The position numbers and the translations under genes are program-made. The notes below the pieces were generated by a model. It was not told the origin of the DNA. It ran no database searches and saw only the letters and a list, made by a program, of their open reading frames with translations. Of a DNA stretch of 64,000 nucleotides, positions 62,201 through 64,000 are shown in pieces; the stretch's first letter is position 1, and every line of letters begins with the position of its first letter. The DNA is from Pycnococcus provasolii. Its lineage: Eukaryota; Chlorophyta; Pseudoscourfieldiophyceae; Pseudoscourfieldiales; Pycnococcaceae. The stretch spans positions 434,001-498,000 of the forward strand of contig OW568874.1 in the NCBI GenBank assembly GCA_938743325.2. Reading direction: 5' to 3'.

Positions 62201-64000
62201 GCCATTGCAAAGCCAGGGGAAGCTGCGAATGAGAGCATTCATTTCCACGCCTGGTTGGTTTTTCTTCTTGTACTCCTTGCGGAATTCTTTATACGCGTAT
62301 GCCTTGACTGCGTCTTCGTAGCACTTTGATGCTTCCTCCGTGTGCGGCTCCGGAATTTTGGGTCGCTCCAGAGGCTGGCTCTGGCCAAGCGACGCCGCCT
62401 GGTCAATTTCACGTATGTAGTATCGCCCATCCGGCCGCCGGATCAGAAGGAAGTCGTTCAGCTCCGTTGCCTCGCAGGCCACATCCGCATCTGGGTCATT
62501 CGCCAAAATATCGCCCTCCATTTTATCAGCATCGTCGTCATCGTCGTCGCCGTCAAGATTTTCAGCATCCCACTCAGCCTCCTTCGCAGCCACCGCTGCA
62601 TCCGCCGCTGCCGCCTCTCTTGCAGCCTTTTTGGCAGCCTCCCGTGCAGCAATACCGCCATGTCGGTGGTAGGTGTGCCTCGACAGAGTCGTTTCGAAGC
62701 ACGGTATCGAGTCGCCAGGGTTCATGATACCGAGCAGTGGGCCCGGCTCATCGGTAAGGGTCACGACATGACCAGGTGCCACGTCCGGTGGCGGCAGATC
62801 GGATTCGGTGTCCTGCGACGAAGCCACGGCGCTGCGTCTGTGGTATGTGACAATGTTCGCTCCCATACCAAGATTTGGAAGCAAAGGAGGTCGCTCCTCG
62901 ACCACGTGCTCGACGACGTGGCTGTATCCCACAGGCTCCTCCGCGAGACTCAGATGTCTGCTGAACGTAAAAGCGTACGGAGCGCTCTGATGGTCCGTCG
63001 CGGGTGGCCTAATGTTATGCGATCGCAGCGGTGCCACGAATGTGAAGGCAACATAGACGTGCATGTCCTTGTAGCAGTGTGGGAGGTCGCGCAGCGGCAA
63101 ATCCGCATCGAGCGTGATAGGCTCATATGGCCTTGATTTCTGCACACTGCCGAAATCCAAGCTCTGGCCTGATGTCAACCTCATCCTAAGGGCGGGTGCG
63201 CCTCTCTTCTTTTGTACGCAACGCAGGAAGAAGCGCGCGCCGGCAGACGAGTCCGCGACGCGATCTCTCACCGCCGGGTAGATATCAGGCGCGTCTGCCT
63301 TCACGCGGTTGAGTGCAGCGCCGAGCTTTTCGCTGGCTTCCTGAAAAGACGCAACTGCAGGCCGCCGACGAGTCCTTTTGCCGTCGATAGCTTGTGATGC
63401 TTGAGTGCTTTCCATCCACAGCTGCTTTAAGCTTTTGCCGACTGAGGCTTGTGGAATGTAAATCTTGTTGCCCGACACTGTACAGAGATACAGCCCAATC
63501 ACACTTACCGGCGTCATTGCCGGAGATTTGGCAGGATGCTCCACCATTCGCGGCAGCGGCGGCGGGGCAAGTCCGTGCCTCGGCCGATGCCAGAGCAGCA
63601 GCGCGTGCGCGCTGAGATGCCAGTGCACCAGGCCAAGGTAAGCGGCGACCTCGCTGTGCTTCGCTAGCGGCGCCTTGCCCTCGGACGACTTGCGTTCTGT
63701 CGTTTGCGACCCACCAGTCAGTGCGAGGAGCTCATCATCACCTTGCGTAATGGCGTACGCCTGCCTCTGTTGGTGCTGCTTCGATTGCTCCCGTTCCAGG
63801 CTAAGCGCGAGGAGAAAATCCGGGACACAGCTGAGACACGCACCATCGCCGGTCAGTACAGCTCGAGTTGTATGGAAGTCCTTCGGATTGTGGAATGCCA
63901 CGGCAAACGTTGCCGCCTGCATGTGAGCGCCGCCAATTCTCTGCGGCTGCGGGCCGAGCACAAGTGCAGGTGTCTCAGTCGCGGCACGCGAAAGCAAAGC
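59300..64000 (-). CDS. TAF1: TAF1, TFIID subunit 1 with bromodomain (5' part beyond the right edge)
   Basis: About 1565 residues are seen; the frame is open to the right edge, so the N-terminus is missing. TAF1 is the largest TFIID subunit and scaffolds TBP and TAF7. The central DUF3591-type region includes SSAGARFFLRCVQKKRGAPALRMRL, a YHRHGG block, TELNDFLLIRRPDGRYYIREID, FPWLCNGKEKHYEKLDLDID and the LHLVAGDACLALMGG segment. Charged, low-complexity linkers follow. A single bromodomain lies near the C-terminus (NDELLSLARFFTKDYEIFTKAV, YNDNPDAVYKNPDIAPYA, with the acetyl-lysine-contacting YN retained), as in plants, whereas animals have two. The tail is Gly/Ala/Asp-rich. The stop overlaps TGTAA. 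Convergent with the kinase-FHA gene, 133 bp apart. Confidence 0.88.
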   Translation of the reverse strand, partial: ALLSRAATETPALVLGPQPQRIGGAHMQAATFAVAFHNPKDFHTTRAVLTGDGACLSCVPDFLLALSLEREQSKQHQQRQAYAITQGDDELLALTGGSQTTERKSSEGKAPLAKHSEVAAYLGLVHWHLSAHALLLWHRPRHGLAPPPLPRMVEHPAKSPAMTPVSVIGLYLCTVSGNKIYIPQASVGKSLKQLWMESTQASQAIDGKRTRRRPAVASFQEASEKLGAALNRVKADAPDIYPAVRDRVADSSAGARFFLRCVQKKRGAPALRMRLTSGQSLDFGSVQKSRPYEPITLDADLPLRDLPHCYKDMHVYVAFTFVAPLRSHNIRPPATDHQSAPYAFTFSRHLSLAEEPVGYSHVVEHVVEERPPLLPNLGMGANIVTYHRRSAVASSQDTESDLPPPDVAPGHVVTLTDEPGPLLGIMNPGDSIPCFETTLSRHTYHRHGGIAAREAAKKAAREAAAADAAVAAKEAEWDAENLDGDDDDDDADKMEGDILANDPDADVACEATELNDFLLIRRPDGRYYIREIDQAASLGQSQPLERPKIPEPHTEEASKCYEDAVKAYAYKEFRKEYKKKNQPGVEMNALIRSFPWLCNGKEKHYEKLDLDIDTNFSEALTKSMEPRAAGGRDDHMRGYTLDLTESRSLRRFVDEDYADLCESAQRHVERILNRENAIQPYATKEAMFYKKPEFRLREDQEIAETCSLEKLCALEAMRAGLVHLRSVGISMLVQTDDVRKARALLSGVQPISQWTVRPCAASSTSPEISAVPRRFMKNRQRLPAPKSATPIPPHLRAARRLEEELHMSPWSWVTQYREAWHDQKGLLKGTGYGSEEHPSFGRPHIFNLLKAWVPRDRSGGRDRSGAGSGLHALEPGSLNDSKEALTALHLVAGDACLALMGGDQATAPSRARQRAPKVSTAAAEPMEVEGAPQPPSAAGDKGKEPEDGGDEEPGKKRKKSQIKQPSQIQNSDADLRRLTMPQMVEILKGYGETDESIKGMARWDRIRAIRKYASEAAAGGNDKQGTSRFAREKRVSQNEQRTKLLQALDRIFSKQRSMLSRTDPPPPLPVRETEDVDPEDEDGNARTAAPSADPEAKERADFEALRAMFAGGASGTTSKPSGTNGDASASAPAKPMEATERVRHIVHMKNVAALERYNPEREEAREKASAKLAEYAIVAPMVVSDVRAIIDKKYGRKERIQIGGVSKMFKITSFARDLPPDDQKGAKSTNRALNKSRGGGGSTRDLLKKKVGDATRTHPVAPPPPSTQQQQQQQSIPPVKLGFKRPREARGEGEAVGGGGGGGGATANAAAAPEAVEAAAAPVPAAQDGGQPRPSLKLKLSGVALQRAPSAAQLKRPKAEEDSELYTKNYSLPGDGRKTQRQKSRGVSSQYEKARKEFNDELLSLARFFTKDYEIFTKAVPKKLVPDYHKFVSNPMFLKKIQDKCVKQHYDSKESFMTDIRAIAKAAHDYNDNPDAVYKNPDIAPYADRLVEFANGEISSNANLNVKLHHLNAAADGGDDEDGAGADAGGGAGAGGDADAGGGGGAGAGAGAGVAASAPQLPPTQL

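Noticed and set aside
1-64000. CRISPR arrays, bacterial operons, ribosome binding sites
   Set aside because: None seen: repeats are simple or coding, and gene structure is eukaryotic.
1-64000. Spliceosomal introns in the main genes
   Set aside because: Every large gene reads as one complete frame with conserved ends; only 37.7 kb and 42.4 kb leave room for splicing.

Overview
The window reads as nuclear DNA of a photosynthetic eukaryote, most likely a small green alga of prasinophyte or chlorophyte grade. Supporting signs are plastid-type genes with transit-peptide-like N-termini (flavodoxin, a lumen-type TPR protein, an mTERF-like protein, a kinase-FHA protein), long Ser-Pro-Pro-Pro stretches of the kind found in volvocine and chlorophyte surface proteins, and the pentamer TGTAA, the usual chlorophyte poly(A) signal, at or soon after about ten stop codons. 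Genes are almost all single uninterrupted reading frames, including one of 10.1 kb, so introns are rare. The species assignment is inference.

Layout, left to right. 0-5 kb: an IS630/Tc1/mariner-like transposase cut by the left edge, the ribosome assembly factor PNO1, a METTL21-type lysine methyltransferase, a doubtful small ORF and a scrap of an old Copia-like element. 5-10 kb: a voltage-sensing phosphatase (voltage sensor + PTEN-like phosphatase + C2) convergent with a CLC chloride/proton exchanger. 10-18 kb: an unrecognised gene, a tandem DJ-1 protein, a secreted cystatin-like protein, a second unknown gene, a thylakoid-lumen-type TPR protein, a Harbinger-like transposase remnant and a small mTERF-like protein. 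18-33 kb: the meiotic helicase MER3/HFM1, repeat-rich spacer, the NatB subunit NAA25, a membrane-anchored sialidase-like protein, and a coiled-coil EF-hand protein. 33-45 kb: an ADP-ribosylglycohydrolase of the J1-crystallin/SelJ type with an in-frame TGA, a ROK/polyphosphate-glucokinase-like + EF-hand + thioredoxin fusion, a fragment of a Patched/NPC1-like transporter, a plastid-type aspartyl protease, a HERP-like ER ubiquitin-domain protein, a transposon-rich spacer, a dual-specificity phosphatase and flavodoxin. 45-64 kb: a giant polycystin-like channel with a proline-rich ectodomain, repeat-rich spacer, a kinase-FHA protein and the C-terminal part of TAF1.

The most interesting item is the ADP-ribosylglycohydrolase at 33327-34391. 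Its frame is open for 80 more codons beyond a TGA, and those codons encode the rest of the family's conserved C-terminus. The TGA sits where I recall relatives carrying cysteine (selenocysteine in fish SelJ). This looks like a selenoprotein J, and a partly SECIS-like hairpin lies in the presumed 3' UTR. Other notable items are the voltage-sensing phosphatase in a plant-lineage genome, the Ca2+/thiol fusion protein whose sugar-kinase domain appears to have lost its catalytic motifs, and two shared upstream signals: GGGCCC-rich arrays 75-260 bp upstream of six minus-strand genes, and telomere-like repeats upstream of three genes.

The genes do not form a single pathway. They are a typical dense eukaryotic mix of signalling/ion transport (VSP, CLC, polycystin, EF-hand proteins), plastid function, and core nuclear machinery (PNO1, TAF1, NAA25, MER3).
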